Source: Candidatus Heimdallarchaeum endolithica (GTDB lineage Archaea; Asgardarchaeota; Heimdallarchaeia; Heimdallarchaeales; Heimdallarchaeaceae). From it: a stretch of 64,000 nucleotides of DNA. The DNA lies in NCBI GenBank assembly GCA_021513715.1, contig CP084167.1, positions 2,397,174-2,461,173 of the forward strand. The letters run 5' to 3'. The notes beneath the pieces were generated by a model. That model searched no databases and was not told where the DNA came from. It saw nothing but the letters and a program-made list of their open reading frames with translations. The translations under genes were made by a program, and so were the position numbers. Shown piece by piece: positions 45,413 through 54,576 of the stretch. Position 1 is the first letter of the stretch, and each line of letters starts with the position of its first letter.

Positions 45413-45859
45413 TTAGGCGTGGCCTGCCTTGGTCTCATCATTACCATCTAAAAGTTTCTTGAAGAGTTGAACAAAAGGCTTTTTACCGACAGCGCCAACA
45501 ACATTACCTAGATATTTTCCATTTTGGAAAACTAGGAAGTTTGGTATAGAAGATATTCCAAAACGCATAGCTGTTCTTCTGTTTTCATCAACATCGAGTT
45601 TTCCAATGTGAACACCTTTATCAGCCCACTCTTTTGCTAGTTGCTCCATAATAGGTGCCATTGTTCTGCATGGCATACACCAAGCTGCCCATGTGTCTAC
45701 TACAACTATTCCTTCTTGTTTTACAAACTCATCGAAATCGTTGTCAGTTATATTTACAGCAACTCCTGTAGGGAATTTTGCTGTCTGTTGACTTGTATTT
45801 AATAATTCTTCCATTTTCTTTCTTCTTAATTCTTCTAATGTCTCATCGTCTTGAATCAT
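45413..45859 (-). CDS. Thioredoxin
   Basis: 148 residues. The redox site WCMPC (Cys61, Cys64) sits in VVVDTWAAWCMPCRTMAPIM, followed by KLDVDEN and the cis-Pro loop SIPNFLVFQNGK, all classic for thioredoxin. There is an extra ~33-residue charged N-terminus before the fold. GGTGA lies six bases before the ATG and fixes the start. It serves as a general protein disulfide reductant in the cytoplasm. Confidence 0.95.
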   Translation of the reverse strand: MIQDDETLEELRRKKMEELLNTSQQTAKFPTGVAVNITDNDFDEFVKQEGIVVVDTWAAWCMPCRTMAPIMEQLAKEWADKGVHIGKLDVDENRRTAMRFGISSIPNFLVFQNGKYLGNVVGAVGKKPFVQLFKKLLDGNDETKAGHA

Positions 45860-46132
45860 AAAGTTTCACCTACTATGTTCACATTTTTCACACACCTTAT
45901 AAAATCTTCTATTAGGCAAATTTATCTGTTTAAGCACTAGAGATGAGAAACTAGTTGATGTTTTCTATTAATTACTTTCTTTGTTATTACAATAGCTATA
46001 GTCTTTTATTCCCTTGTCTGTTGTTATTTAAATCCAAGGACATTTTACTTAATATTCTTTTTTCACTCAAAAGGCTTATTAATAAAAAAAGACAAAAGAA
46101 GAATGTAAAGAGATAGTTGAGGTTTTCTATTA

Positions 46133-46966
46133 ATGAGTGAAGTTTCAAGTCAGAAATGTCCTAGTTGCGGTGAATCTGTTCCTTTAGAATATTCTGTTTG
46201 TCCATTTTGCGGTTTTGGTATTCATGAATACGAATTAAAACAATTTTCCTATAAGCCTAAGAGGAGAGAAGTGATAGAGCGCGCAATTTCATTCTACCGT
46301 TCTCCATTCAAGACAAGTGGAGAGTTGGGGGTAGCAACTGAAACTCGGGGCGCAAATATGTTTCTTTATTTCTTTTCAGTGTTTCTTTCTCTAAGATTGT
46401 TTTTTACAATATTAAAGGCTAATTTTTCTTTTGCAGTTTCTATTGCTCTTGGCTCTGTTGGTGATCCTCCACACCCATTTATAACTATTAAACTTGGATT
46501 CATTTTATTTTTGGTAAACTTGTTAATTCTTCCTTTTGTCATATTCCTAATTTATAAAATTCTTTTTGTTATTGGGTCTTGGCTAATTACTCGTATTGGT
46601 GGATTAATGGGCGCAGAAATAAAAACTAAACAAGTAAAGACTATAATGGCTTACTCAATTGTTCCTGTAGTTTTGGGAGAATTTCTTGGTATCTTCTTTA
46701 CACTCATTGGACCTTCTGGTGGATTAGGTAGTACCTCTGCAGTTTCTTTTAGCGAAATTTTGTCCTTCATGGAATCTTTTTATTCTTCTGGTGTGATGAT
46801 CGCCTTTAAGTTCCTTATGCTAATAGCATGGATTGTCACGCTTGTTTATTCCACAATTGGAGTCCGCACTGTTGGTAAAATGGCTTGGGTTAATGCCGCA
46901 CTTACAATGTTGTTACCCTTGGGTATTTATGTTTGGTTCTTTTATATTACAGGAATGTTTGGTTAA
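46133..46966 (+). CDS. Zinc-ribbon Yip1-type membrane protein
   Basis: 277 residues. The N-terminus is a zinc ribbon (CPSCGESVPLEYSVCPFCG, about residues 9-27). About five membrane spans follow from residue ~80, with the polar, Gly-rich pattern of Yip1-domain proteins (for example VKTIMAYSIVPVVLGEFLG). Yip1-domain proteins in prokaryotes are integral membrane proteins of unknown role; eukaryotic relatives act in vesicle traffic. It is transcribed divergently from thioredoxin across a 273-bp spacer. The family call is good, the function open. Confidence 0.8.
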   Translation: MSEVSSQKCPSCGESVPLEYSVCPFCGFGIHEYELKQFSYKPKRREVIERAISFYRSPFKTSGELGVATETRGANMFLYFFSVFLSLRLFFTILKANFSFAVSIALGSVGDPPHPFITIKLGFILFLVNLLILPFVIFLIYKILFVIGSWLITRIGGLMGAEIKTKQVKTIMAYSIVPVVLGEFLGIFFTLIGPSGGLGSTSAVSFSEILSFMESFYSSGVMIAFKFLMLIAWIVTLVYSTIGVRTVGKMAWVNAALTMLLPLGIYVWFFYITGMFG

Positions 46967-46987
46967 TTTTTTATTCCTTTTTCTTTT

Positions 46988-47467
46988 TCAACCCGTATAA
47001 CTTAATTTTATTTTATCTCCATCGCTAAGGTAATAGTTGCTTACTCCTACCTCAGAATAAGTCCATGATAAATTTTTACTGTTAAAATAGTAAAATGCCC
47101 AGTAATTTGGAGCTTGTTCTTCAAACCCATTTACTGCTCTTATATACACTCCAAATGGATATTGAATAACATCCAATGATGCGACCTCTGAAAAGGCATC
47201 AAAAGCCGAACTTCCCTCTTTTATCGAAATATTATAATTTTCTATTGTATAATTATTTAATGTTCCATATTCAATAGTTATTTGGCATTGTATTTCTTGT
47301 TCAGATTGATTAGAAACATTTAGAAATTTAAAGTAATATATACTCCCCCCAATTAGGGTAGAGACTAAAATCAACCCAATGAAAGCAAAAAAGAGATGAT
47401 ATTTCTTCACTTTCTTATTCCTCTTTTTTAGTTCTTTTTTTTGAACTAGTAGCTTTTTTATCTTCAA
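46988..47467 (-). CDS. DUF4430 (transcobalamin-like) exported protein
   Basis: 159 residues. A basic N-terminus is followed by one hydrophobic span (about 24-47) that anchors or exports the protein. The ~80-residue DUF4430 domain follows: SAFDAFSEVA, GVYIRAVNGFE, NYWAFYYFNSK and YYLSDGDKIKLSYTG are the conserved pattern. This domain is related to the C-terminal domain of cobalamin-binding intrinsic factor/transcobalamin and is often encoded beside ECF-type vitamin transporters, as here: its start overlaps the end of the ECF-S gene by 53 bases. Confidence 0.82.
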   Translation of the reverse strand: MKIKKLLVQKKELKKRNKKVKKYHLFFAFIGLILVSTLIGGSIYYFKFLNVSNQSEQEIQCQITIEYGTLNNYTIENYNISIKEGSSAFDAFSEVASLDVIQYPFGVYIRAVNGFEEQAPNYWAFYYFNSKNLSWTYSEVGVSNYYLSDGDKIKLSYTG

Positions 47468-48200
47468 AAAACCCTAGTGAGATGTAATCTATTCCTTTGT
47501 AGTTAAATGCTGTCTTAATCCAATTTATTATTTCCTTCAAAGAACTGAATATTATAAAATTACCCAAAATGTGTATTATTGTGAAAGGTATTCCAAGAAC
47601 TAGAACAGTAAAAAGGTAAGTTAATGTTATATTACTTTGAAAAATTACTAACTGTCCACCTATAGTTGTAACAATGTCGTAGAACAAGGCAAAAAAACTA
47701 CCAAATACCCCAATTTCCCAGAATGAAAGATGTTCTATGATTTTTCTTAAAATTACAGTTATTAGGATAAGAATCAGATAACATACCATCTTAAATAAAA
47801 TTAATATCCCTGAAGAACCATAAATTGGAGTTACAATTAATTCATAAATTAAGGAAATTGATATCATGCTAAAAATACCTGTAGACAGGCCAAATAAGAT
47901 GGTTATTAAAAAAATAGTAAACGAAATAAATTCTACATTAGGAATTAATACAGTTATTGATGAAAGAACGATTCCTAATGCAGAAAGGGAGGAAGCAGTT
48001 GTAATTTTAAGTATATTTTTTATTTCGACTTCATCCTTTTTCTCAACGATAAATCTACTCTTTGTGGAATTAATATTATTATTAGATTGCACTATAATCA
48101 CTTTTATTATGAAGAAATGGACTTTTTTAGTTTGTTTTTGATTTTTGCTATTCTTCTTCTTGTGTTGAAAGTAAAGACTTAGCAATATAAATTGGTGCAT
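47415..48200 (-). CDS. ECF transporter S component (substrate-binding membrane subunit)
   Basis: Six membrane spans within about 190 residues, beginning TTASSLSALGIVLSSITVLIP after a polar N-terminus. Helix lengths and loops fit the S component of energy-coupling-factor vitamin transporters. The frame begins at an ATG at 48200 that overlaps the upstream DUF151 gene by 53 bases. The first ~55 residues are low-complexity and may not be translated; GTG codons at 48101 or 48092 are alternative starts. The substrate may be cobalamin or a precursor, judging only from the adjacent DUF4430 gene. No A or T component genes are in the window. Confidence 0.75.
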   Translation of the reverse strand: MHQFILLSLYFQHKKKNSKNQKQTKKVHFFIIKVIIVQSNNNINSTKSRFIVEKKDEVEIKNILKITTASSLSALGIVLSSITVLIPNVEFISFTIFLITILFGLSTGIFSMISISLIYELIVTPIYGSSGILILFKMVCYLILILITVILRKIIEHLSFWEIGVFGSFFALFYDIVTTIGGQLVIFQSNITLTYLFTVLVLGIPFTIIHILGNFIIFSSLKEIINWIKTAFNYKGIDYISLGFFEDKKATSSKKRTKKEE

Positions 48201-48687
48201 TATTAAGTAATCCTAATAACACAGAGTGACTAGGGATCATTTGGAAATGTAGCGACCCTTCTACTCCCTCTAATTTTATTTCAACAGAAGCTTGATAGGC
48301 ATTGGAATATGGCACTATTGCATCAATTACTACTTTGTTTATAATACATATCTCTGAGACTAAGTCTGCAATTGTTAGTCTAGAATCGACTTCTTTTATG
48401 TTGGACAAAATTTTAGCTATCTCAATTGCGATATGTCTCGGTATACTTGACATTAGAAAGTTTGATCCATCTTCTAATTCAAAATTTAATAAAGGAATTT
48501 CTGAAAAGAAATCTAATTGTTCAATTTCACTGTTTTGCATATTTGGGGTGGCAGTTAAGACATCGATTCTTATAACTTTCAACAAATCCACATGTTCTTC
48601 TTTTGAGTCTTTTTCCATTATCATTAAATTGATTTTTTGTGTAAAAAATTTTTGTGTAGACTCAGAATTGTAGCCTTCTTTTTCCAC
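48148..48687 (-). CDS. DUF151 (bifunctional-nuclease-like) protein
   Basis: 179 residues. The C-terminal ~120 residues match the DUF151/BFN fold: an early strand with LEDGSNFLMSSIPRHIAIEIA, a middle VVIDAIVPYSNAYQASVEIKL, and IPSHSVLLGLLNNAPIYIAK in place of the usual PSDAIALALR-x-x-API motif. Known relatives have DNase/RNase activity in vitro; the physiological role is uncertain. It precedes and overlaps the ECF-S gene on the same strand, so they are likely one transcript. Confidence 0.72.
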   Translation of the reverse strand: MEKEGYNSESTQKFFTQKINLMIMEKDSKEEHVDLLKVIRIDVLTATPNMQNSEIEQLDFFSEIPLLNFELEDGSNFLMSSIPRHIAIEIAKILSNIKEVDSRLTIADLVSEICIINKVVIDAIVPYSNAYQASVEIKLEGVEGSLHFQMIPSHSVLLGLLNNAPIYIAKSLLSTQEEE

Positions 48688-48718
48688 TAAATTTTTATAA
48701 TATAGTATTTTTCTTCCT

Positions 48719-48988
48719 TTGGAGCTGATTAAGTGGACGATTCAGGGGATAGAAAAATGCTTGTTTGATTATTTAAGATCTGAACGACTAAACAGTAGAC
48801 TATATAATATCATATTCCCTCTAAAATCAAATGTCCTAGTCTTTTATCGGATGATTTTTAATTATTCTTCAAACTATAATGTAAATCCCAAGTTGTCAAA
48901 TTATCAAGCTCGGCACCTATATAATAATTATCTTTCTCAACTTAAAGAGAAAAACATTGAACATCTAAGAGGTGACAGGATTGAATAA
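48719..48988 (+). CDS. Small unknown protein upstream of metG
   Basis: 89 codons from a TTG; no ATG start suits the frame better. Its end overlaps the metG start region, which would give translational coupling. The C-terminal half is charged and Tyr/Asn-rich (LSNYQARHLYNNYLSQLKEK). I recognise no family. It lies only 31 bases from the divergent DUF151 start, so its promoter would have to overlap that gene. Confidence 0.4.
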   Translation: MELIKWTIQGIEKCLFDYLRSERLNSRLYNIIFPLKSNVLVFYRMIFNYSSNYNVNPKLSNYQARHLYNNYLSQLKEKNIEHLRGDRIE

Positions 48989-51068
48989 AAGAAGTAAGGA
49001 AAAATATGTGGTAACATGTGCATGGCCCTATGTAAATACCATCCCGCATCTGGGTACTTTTTTACATCTACTTAGTGGTGATGTGATAACTAGGTATCTT
49101 AAAATAAAGGGTGATGAAGCTATTTATGTAAGTGGATCTGATACACACGGAACACCTGTAATTGTTGCGGCAGAAAAAGAAGGAATTCCTCCCAAGGAAT
49201 TAGCTTTCAAATATCATAATATTATTCTTAGGTTGTTAAAAGAGTGGAATATAGATTTTACTAACTATACTCATACTCACAATGAAGTTCATATCGATTT
49301 TGTTCAGGGATTCTATAAGAAAGTTCATAAAAACGGATATTTTAAATTAAAGGAATCTAAGCAGTTTTTCTGTAATCATTGTAATAGATTTCTACCAGAT
49401 AGATTTGTGGAGGGGACATGTCCCCATTGTCATCATCAAGGAGCGAGAGGGGATCAATGTGTAAATCCTGAATGTGGAAAGATATTGAAACCAACAGAGT
49501 TAATTGATCCTTACTGCGCTACATGTAAAAACCCTCCAACATTGAAGAAAACAGAACATTGGTATTTTGATTTGCCTAAATTTGAGAAACAATTAAAGGA
49601 TTTTATTATTTCTACTCCTCATATTCCTGCAAATGCTAAGCCAAAAATGCTCGATATGATTAAGGACGGTCTAGTCGCTAGACCTTTTACTCGAGATCTT
49701 AAATGGGGTATTCCTGCAGGACCTATTTTTGGAGACAAATTTAAAGATAAAGTACTTTATGTTTGGACCGAAGCAGTATTAGGCTATTTAAGTGCAGTAA
49801 AAGAGTGGGCAATTAAAGAAAATAAACCTGAATTATTTGAATATTTCTGGAAAGATAAAAAAACAAAAACAGTTTTCTGTATAGGAAAAGATAACAATAT
49901 TTTTCATATTATCTTGTTTCCTGCTTTGTTGATGGCTGTAAATGACGGTTATCCTTTGCCTTATGCAATCTCTACAACACAGTTTATAATGTTCAGAGAA
50001 AAAGCTTTCTCAAAATCCCAGGGGATAGGGTTGTGGGCTGATGAAGCAACTGCAATACTTCCAGCTTCATATTGGCGTTATTATCTGATATATACTAGAC
50101 CAGAACTTAAGGACTCAAACTTTGAATGGAGTGAATTCGCAAAAATCGTTAACAGTAACTTAAACGACACTATTGGGAATTTTATTCATCGTACAATATC
50201 TTTTATAACGAGATCATTTGAAGGTAAAATTCCTGCAAGAGGGAAGTTGACTCATGATGAGAAAAAGCTTCTAAGTGAAGTGGAAGAAAGTATTCAAGAC
50301 TATATCAAAGCAATGGACAATTTTAAACTTAAAGATGCTGCTACAATCGTTTCTGATATAGCGCGAAAAGGAAATCAATACTTATCAAGTGCTCAACCAT
50401 GGCATACAATTAAAGAAAATAAAGAAACTGCTGGGACAACATTAAACATTTCTGCTAAAATAACTGAAATATTGGCAATACTTCTGTGGCCAATTATCCC
50501 AGAAGTTAGCGAAAAAGTGTGGAAAGCTTTAGGTTTCCAAGAAGAGATACTTGAAAAAGGAATTTTTTCTATCGACATAAAAAATACTTTGGCAGAACAA
50601 AAAATCGAAGCAATTAAACCTCTGTTTTACAAAATCAAAGAAGATGATATAATTAAGAGCTTAAATGATTTCAGGAAATCAAAACAAGAGCAAAGTAAAC
50701 AAAAGGAGAAGAAAAAAATGGATGAAAATAGAAAAAAAGAGGAAAACAAAATAGATTATAAAACATTTCAGAAAGTAGAACTTAAAGTAGCAACAATAAT
50801 AGAAGCCGAATCAATTGAAAATAGTAAAAAATTAATAAAATTACAAGTAGACTTAGGAACAGAAAAAAGACAGATCGTTGCAGGTATTAAGCAGTACTAT
50901 AAACCAGAGGAGCTAGTAGGAAGACAAATAATTGTTGTAGCAAACTTAAAACCAGCAAAACTAATGGGATATGAATCAAATGGAATGCTTTTAGCTGCAG
51001 ATATTGATGGAGAGCCAATCTTGCTAAAACCAGATAAAGATGTACCTGATGGAACTCCAATACGTTGA
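48981..51068 (+). CDS. metG: Methionyl-tRNA synthetase
   Basis: About 695 residues. The class I HIGH-type site is in PYVNTIPHLGT, and VSGSDTHGTP follows. A zinc-binding insert carries C-x2-C and C-x4-C pairs (about 130-180), and the KMSKS site appears as AFSKSQG. A lysine-rich linker (about 560-590) leads to a C-terminal EMAP/Trbp-type tRNA-binding domain (KVELKVATIIEAE ... GMLLAA). It charges initiator and elongator tRNA-Met. GAGGTGA at 48969-48975 lies five bases before a TTG at 48981, so I prefer that start to the GTG at 48972, which lies inside the Shine-Dalgarno. Confidence 0.95.
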   Translation: MNKRSKEKYVVTCAWPYVNTIPHLGTFLHLLSGDVITRYLKIKGDEAIYVSGSDTHGTPVIVAAEKEGIPPKELAFKYHNIILRLLKEWNIDFTNYTHTHNEVHIDFVQGFYKKVHKNGYFKLKESKQFFCNHCNRFLPDRFVEGTCPHCHHQGARGDQCVNPECGKILKPTELIDPYCATCKNPPTLKKTEHWYFDLPKFEKQLKDFIISTPHIPANAKPKMLDMIKDGLVARPFTRDLKWGIPAGPIFGDKFKDKVLYVWTEAVLGYLSAVKEWAIKENKPELFEYFWKDKKTKTVFCIGKDNNIFHIILFPALLMAVNDGYPLPYAISTTQFIMFREKAFSKSQGIGLWADEATAILPASYWRYYLIYTRPELKDSNFEWSEFAKIVNSNLNDTIGNFIHRTISFITRSFEGKIPARGKLTHDEKKLLSEVEESIQDYIKAMDNFKLKDAATIVSDIARKGNQYLSSAQPWHTIKENKETAGTTLNISAKITEILAILLWPIIPEVSEKVWKALGFQEEILEKGIFSIDIKNTLAEQKIEAIKPLFYKIKEDDIIKSLNDFRKSKQEQSKQKEKKKMDENRKKEENKIDYKTFQKVELKVATIIEAESIENSKKLIKLQVDLGTEKRQIVAGIKQYYKPEELVGRQIIVVANLKPAKLMGYESNGMLLAADIDGEPILLKPDKDVPDGTPIR

Positions 51069-51169
51069 AATATATTTTTGTTTCATTAATTGGCTAATAT
51101 GCTCAATTTAGCATTTTTTGTTTTTTCTTGTTAATACTAAAGAAAGAAAAATATTAAAATAAACTATGG

Positions 51170-51244
51170 CGGGCCAGGCAGGATTTGAACCTGCGATACC
51201 CTGCTCCGAAGGCAGGTGCCTTATCCGTGCTAGACTACTGGCCC
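51170..51244 (-). tRNA. tRNA-Arg (TCG)
   Basis: Minus-strand cloverleaf: acceptor GGGCCAG/CTGGCCC, anticodon stem CCTGC/GCAGG, loop CTTCGGA with anticodon TCG, variable GTATC, and T-arm GCAGG-TTCAAAT-CCTGC. The discriminator is G, and CCA is encoded at 51167-51169. No intron. Confidence 0.95.
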
Positions 51245-51372
51245 AAACTGTTGGGAGAATACGTCACAATTGATTTTTTTCGTATCTAAATAAATTATTC
51301 GATACTCATTTTTCTTTTTTGCATTTTTTTAGTTAAAAGAACAGCTTCTTCTCATTTTTGATTCTTGATGTT

Positions 51373-52626
51373 TTATCTTGGTAACCCGTTGTTTATCCAT
51401 GTTGTTAGTAAGCGCTTAAATTCTTTCTTTTTATGAATCCCTTGTGTCTGATAAGAGTAAATTTGGCTCATTGCTAATCCTCCTAATTCGATATATGCTT
51501 CATCCATATCGCAAATTGCCGATATTCTGGCTTTAAAGTTTTCGTCGCTATCTGCTTCATCTACGTAATTAATAAATAATTTTAATATTTTTTCTATTTT
51601 TGGTGCTACTTGTTTCTCTTCCTTTGAAACAGGTTTTGAGCTGATATCTACTTTCTCTTTGATTTTTTGTTTTGGTTTTGGTTCTGGTTTTGGTTCTGGT
51701 TTTGGTTCTGGTTTTGGTTCTGGTTTTGGTTCTGGTTTTTCTTCAATTGCTTTTTCTATTTCTTCTTCATCTGCAAAAAGTTTTTCTTTAATTATAGGTC
51801 TTGAAGGTTTTTCAGTTTCCTTAACTTCTACCTTTGTTTTAGGTTTTTCTTCTTTTTCTTCTATTTTTGTTTCAGTTTTTGGTATAGTCTGTTTTACTTT
51901 AGGGATGCTAGATGTACTTGCACTCTTAAAACCAAAACTAATCTGGTCTGGAGAAATTGTCACTTCTGATTTTTCTTCTTTTGCTGCGATAATTTTTTCT
52001 TTTGTTTCTATTTCTGGAAGTTCATCAACTATTAAAGCCTCTGGTATCTCAAATTTTGTTTCTTTTGGAATTTCTTGTCCTTCAACTACAGTATCAAGAA
52101 ATTGATTGATATCTTTACATATTGGCTGAATTTTTGGTATTTTATTACTAATTTCTTTCATTTTTTCTTTTAATGTCTCGACACCCGCAATCATAACATT
52201 TATTTTACGTTTTAGCTCTTGGTTTTCCTTTATTATTTCTTGTTCTTCTTCTTCAGTCATTCCCATATCTTGCATTGATTCCATGAGGGCATTCATTTGT
52301 AATTTTAACTCTTCACGTTCTGCTTGAAAAAGTTCTTCTTGTAATCTTTTTTCTTCTATTTCTTTATCCAATGCTTCTTTTTCAGCTTTTAGATCTTCAA
52401 GGAGTTTTGTGAGTTGATCAAGTTCTTTTGTCAACTCATCCACTTTTTCACTGGGTTGTGTTTGTTTTAATTTTTCTTCCAGTTTTTCATATAATTGAAT
52501 TCTTCTCATTGCAAGCTGAGGAGTTATATTTCTTTTTTTCATGAAATTTAAAATAAAATCTAATTCATGCAGTGGTATCTTATACTTTTTTACAAGTTCC
52601 TCAGCGCTAAGACTTGTCTCTGTCAT
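51373..52626 (-). CDS. Coiled-coil protein with Pro-Glu-Pro-Lys repeats
   Basis: 417 residues. A short helical N-terminus (about 1-50) leads into a long heptad-rich coiled coil (about 55-170; ELTKELDQLTKLLEDLKAEK is typical). A charged, disordered middle contains a PEPK-type tandem repeat (about 295-320) and strong Glu/Lys bias. A conserved-looking helical C-terminal domain covers about 335-417 (FINYVDEADSDENFKARIS ... FKRLLTTWINNGLP). No signal or membrane span, so it is likely cytoplasmic. I recognise no family. The folded ends on a long spacer suggest a scaffold or tether. Confidence 0.8.
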   Translation of the reverse strand: MTETSLSAEELVKKYKIPLHELDFILNFMKKRNITPQLAMRRIQLYEKLEEKLKQTQPSEKVDELTKELDQLTKLLEDLKAEKEALDKEIEEKRLQEELFQAEREELKLQMNALMESMQDMGMTEEEEQEIIKENQELKRKINVMIAGVETLKEKMKEISNKIPKIQPICKDINQFLDTVVEGQEIPKETKFEIPEALIVDELPEIETKEKIIAAKEEKSEVTISPDQISFGFKSASTSSIPKVKQTIPKTETKIEEKEEKPKTKVEVKETEKPSRPIIKEKLFADEEEIEKAIEEKPEPKPEPKPEPKPEPKPEPKPKQKIKEKVDISSKPVSKEEKQVAPKIEKILKLFINYVDEADSDENFKARISAICDMDEAYIELGGLAMSQIYSYQTQGIHKKKEFKRLLTTWINNGLPR

Positions 52627-52761
52627 GGTTCTCTAAATATTATAGGTTTTATATGATTTTAATAACTTTTGGTAGTATTGTCTTTAAAGAAATACGAAGC
52701 TTTTTTTAGGAGATAAGCTACTTTGAAAATGGTGTAATAATTGCCAGATTTGAGAGGGCTA

Positions 52762-53772
52762 ATGGTTAACCGTTTGATTGTTCTAATTCAGATAATCGCG
52801 TTTCCAGTTTATTTTTACTTATGGTCCTTTTTTGGTCCAATGAAAGATATGACACTAGCTAAATTTTTCTTTTGGAGAACAAGTGATGTTTCTCCTTTTT
52901 CATCCCAAGCAGAAATGATCATTCTAAAAATAATCGCACCTTTGATATTTGCACTTCCGTTTACTTTAGGTTCAATTATAAGGGCTACTAGGATAGCTGA
53001 TTCTTATACACTTATGTGGAGAGCTTTAGGGAAAGTAAGAATAGATACAAAACTATTTTACTTAGTAAATGCTATTTTTTCGTTGTTTTTCTTCATTTTA
53101 CCCTTTGGTTCGCCCATTCTAGCAGTTTTTGGTTCTTTTTTTGCTGTTAAACTAATTATGTATGCGTTTGGATGGAAAAAAAATATCCCTGCAATTTTTA
53201 TTGTTATCCCTGGATTGTTTCTAAGTGCAATTCCTATTATGGTTACTATCGCCTTTTATAGTGAATATTCAGCAGTTATTGTTCCCATTTGGCAGTTTTG
53301 GGCAAAATATTCTCCTATTTTCTATGGGTTAGTTTTAACTCTTGCATGTGCAATGGCAACAGGTAACTTCTTCATCTTAATGCAAGAAGGTGCAGCTCAG
53401 GTTTCCAGAACTAGAACTGAAGTAAATGAAAGAGTTGGCATTTTAGTAAAAGCTTTCTTGTTTGCCAGTTTTATGCTTCTATACTGGCTAGTTGCAAAAT
53501 GGGATGCAAGTCATTTATCTATGTTCATTATAAATATTATAGCTGTTGTTTTAAGTATATTAGAGACTCTTATTCGCTGGAGAAAAGGATTAAGACGTGA
53601 AGATAACACAAATGGGGGGGCTTTGATGGTACCTATATTCATCGCAGCAAATTTCTTAGCTCGATATTGGAATGGTGCAATAACTGTGGTAGTGTCAATT
53701 TCTGCTCTGTTATTCTTTGTATTGTTTATCTTAGCATATCACTATGCAACAGATGAAACATTATTCGAATAA
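52762..53772 (+). CDS. Polytopic membrane protein of unknown function
   Basis: About 336 residues with roughly nine membrane spans spread along the whole length and short polar loops. No transporter signature is visible. An upstream TTG at 52741 is in frame; the ATG at 52762 follows a purine-rich GAGAGGG and is my choice. It is divergent from the coiled-coil gene and separated by 158 bases from the ATPase subunit E gene. Confidence 0.75.
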   Translation: MVNRLIVLIQIIAFPVYFYLWSFFGPMKDMTLAKFFFWRTSDVSPFSSQAEMIILKIIAPLIFALPFTLGSIIRATRIADSYTLMWRALGKVRIDTKLFYLVNAIFSLFFFILPFGSPILAVFGSFFAVKLIMYAFGWKKNIPAIFIVIPGLFLSAIPIMVTIAFYSEYSAVIVPIWQFWAKYSPIFYGLVLTLACAMATGNFFILMQEGAAQVSRTRTEVNERVGILVKAFLFASFMLLYWLVAKWDASHLSMFIINIIAVVLSILETLIRWRKGLRREDNTNGGALMVPIFIAANFLARYWNGAITVVVSISALLFFVLFILAYHYATDETLFE

Positions 53773-53929
53773 TATAAACATCCTTTCTCTTTTTTACTCT
53801 ATATTTTCTCCGTTGATATACACTATTATTAGCTCTTTAAGGGATAGTTGATAAACATTCAACCATAACTTTTTTAATATAAATACAAACTGACGAATAA
53901 CAAAAGAAGATACTACGGAGTTTCCTCAT

Positions 53930-54559
53930 ATGACTGTAGAAAATGAGAGCTTGGAAATAATTACAAAAATTAAGGAAAAAACAGAGAAAAAAATTCAACA
54001 ACTTCTAAAAGAAAAAGAAGAAGCAATAGCAAAAATTGAGGCTAAAGCAGAAGAGGAAATCAAGAAAAAGAGAGAAGTACTAATCGCTAAAGCGAAAAAA
54101 GAAGCAGAAATAGCTTTAGCCAAAGAGCAAGCGATTCAAAAATTGGATCTTGACTTGAAACTCTCTAAACAAAGAGAGGAAATAATTGATGAGTTTATTA
54201 ATAAAGCTAAATCAATCATTGAAGAGAAAGTAAAGACAAAAGAATACGAAAAAAGTCTTACCAAGATTATTGTAGAAAGTGCATTAATATTAGACGAGTC
54301 ATCTCTTGTGATATTTTGTAAAAAACAAGATAAGAAAATTTTAACACCTGCTTTTCTCAATAAAATTACAGAGAAAATAAAAAAGGAACATAAAAAAGAT
54401 ATAAATTTCTCACTAGCTGATACTTTTATAAATACAATTGGCGGAGTAATCGTAGAAACTCAAGATAAGTCTATTCGTGTTAATAATACTTATGAAAAAC
54501 GAATTGAACGAGCAGTAGACGATTTAAAAAGAAAAATTGGGACAATGTTGATTTCTTAA
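53930..54559 (+). CDS. atpE: A/V-type ATPase subunit E (peripheral stalk)
   Basis: 209 residues, matching the family length. The N-terminal ~110 residues are a continuous Lys/Glu/Ala-rich helix that pairs with subunit H/G in the peripheral stalk. The C-terminal globular domain contains the family hallmark FINTIGGVIVETQDKSIRVN and then a helix with TYEKRIERA. It helps hold the catalytic A3B3 head static against the membrane sector. No other ATPase subunit gene is in the window, unlike the usual atpHIKECFABD cluster. A TATA-like TTTTTTAATATAAAT lies about 50 bases upstream. Confidence 0.88.
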   Translation: MTVENESLEIITKIKEKTEKKIQQLLKEKEEAIAKIEAKAEEEIKKKREVLIAKAKKEAEIALAKEQAIQKLDLDLKLSKQREEIIDEFINKAKSIIEEKVKTKEYEKSLTKIIVESALILDESSLVIFCKKQDKKILTPAFLNKITEKIKKEHKKDINFSLADTFINTIGGVIVETQDKSIRVNNTYEKRIERAVDDLKRKIGTMLIS

Positions 54560-54576
54560 AATAGAGATGATCGAAG

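Noticed and set aside
51659..52105. Plus-strand ORF rich in Gly-Ser-Gly-Phe repeats
   Set aside because: It is the complement of the Pro-Glu-Pro-Lys repeat and coiled-coil gene, with no start signal.
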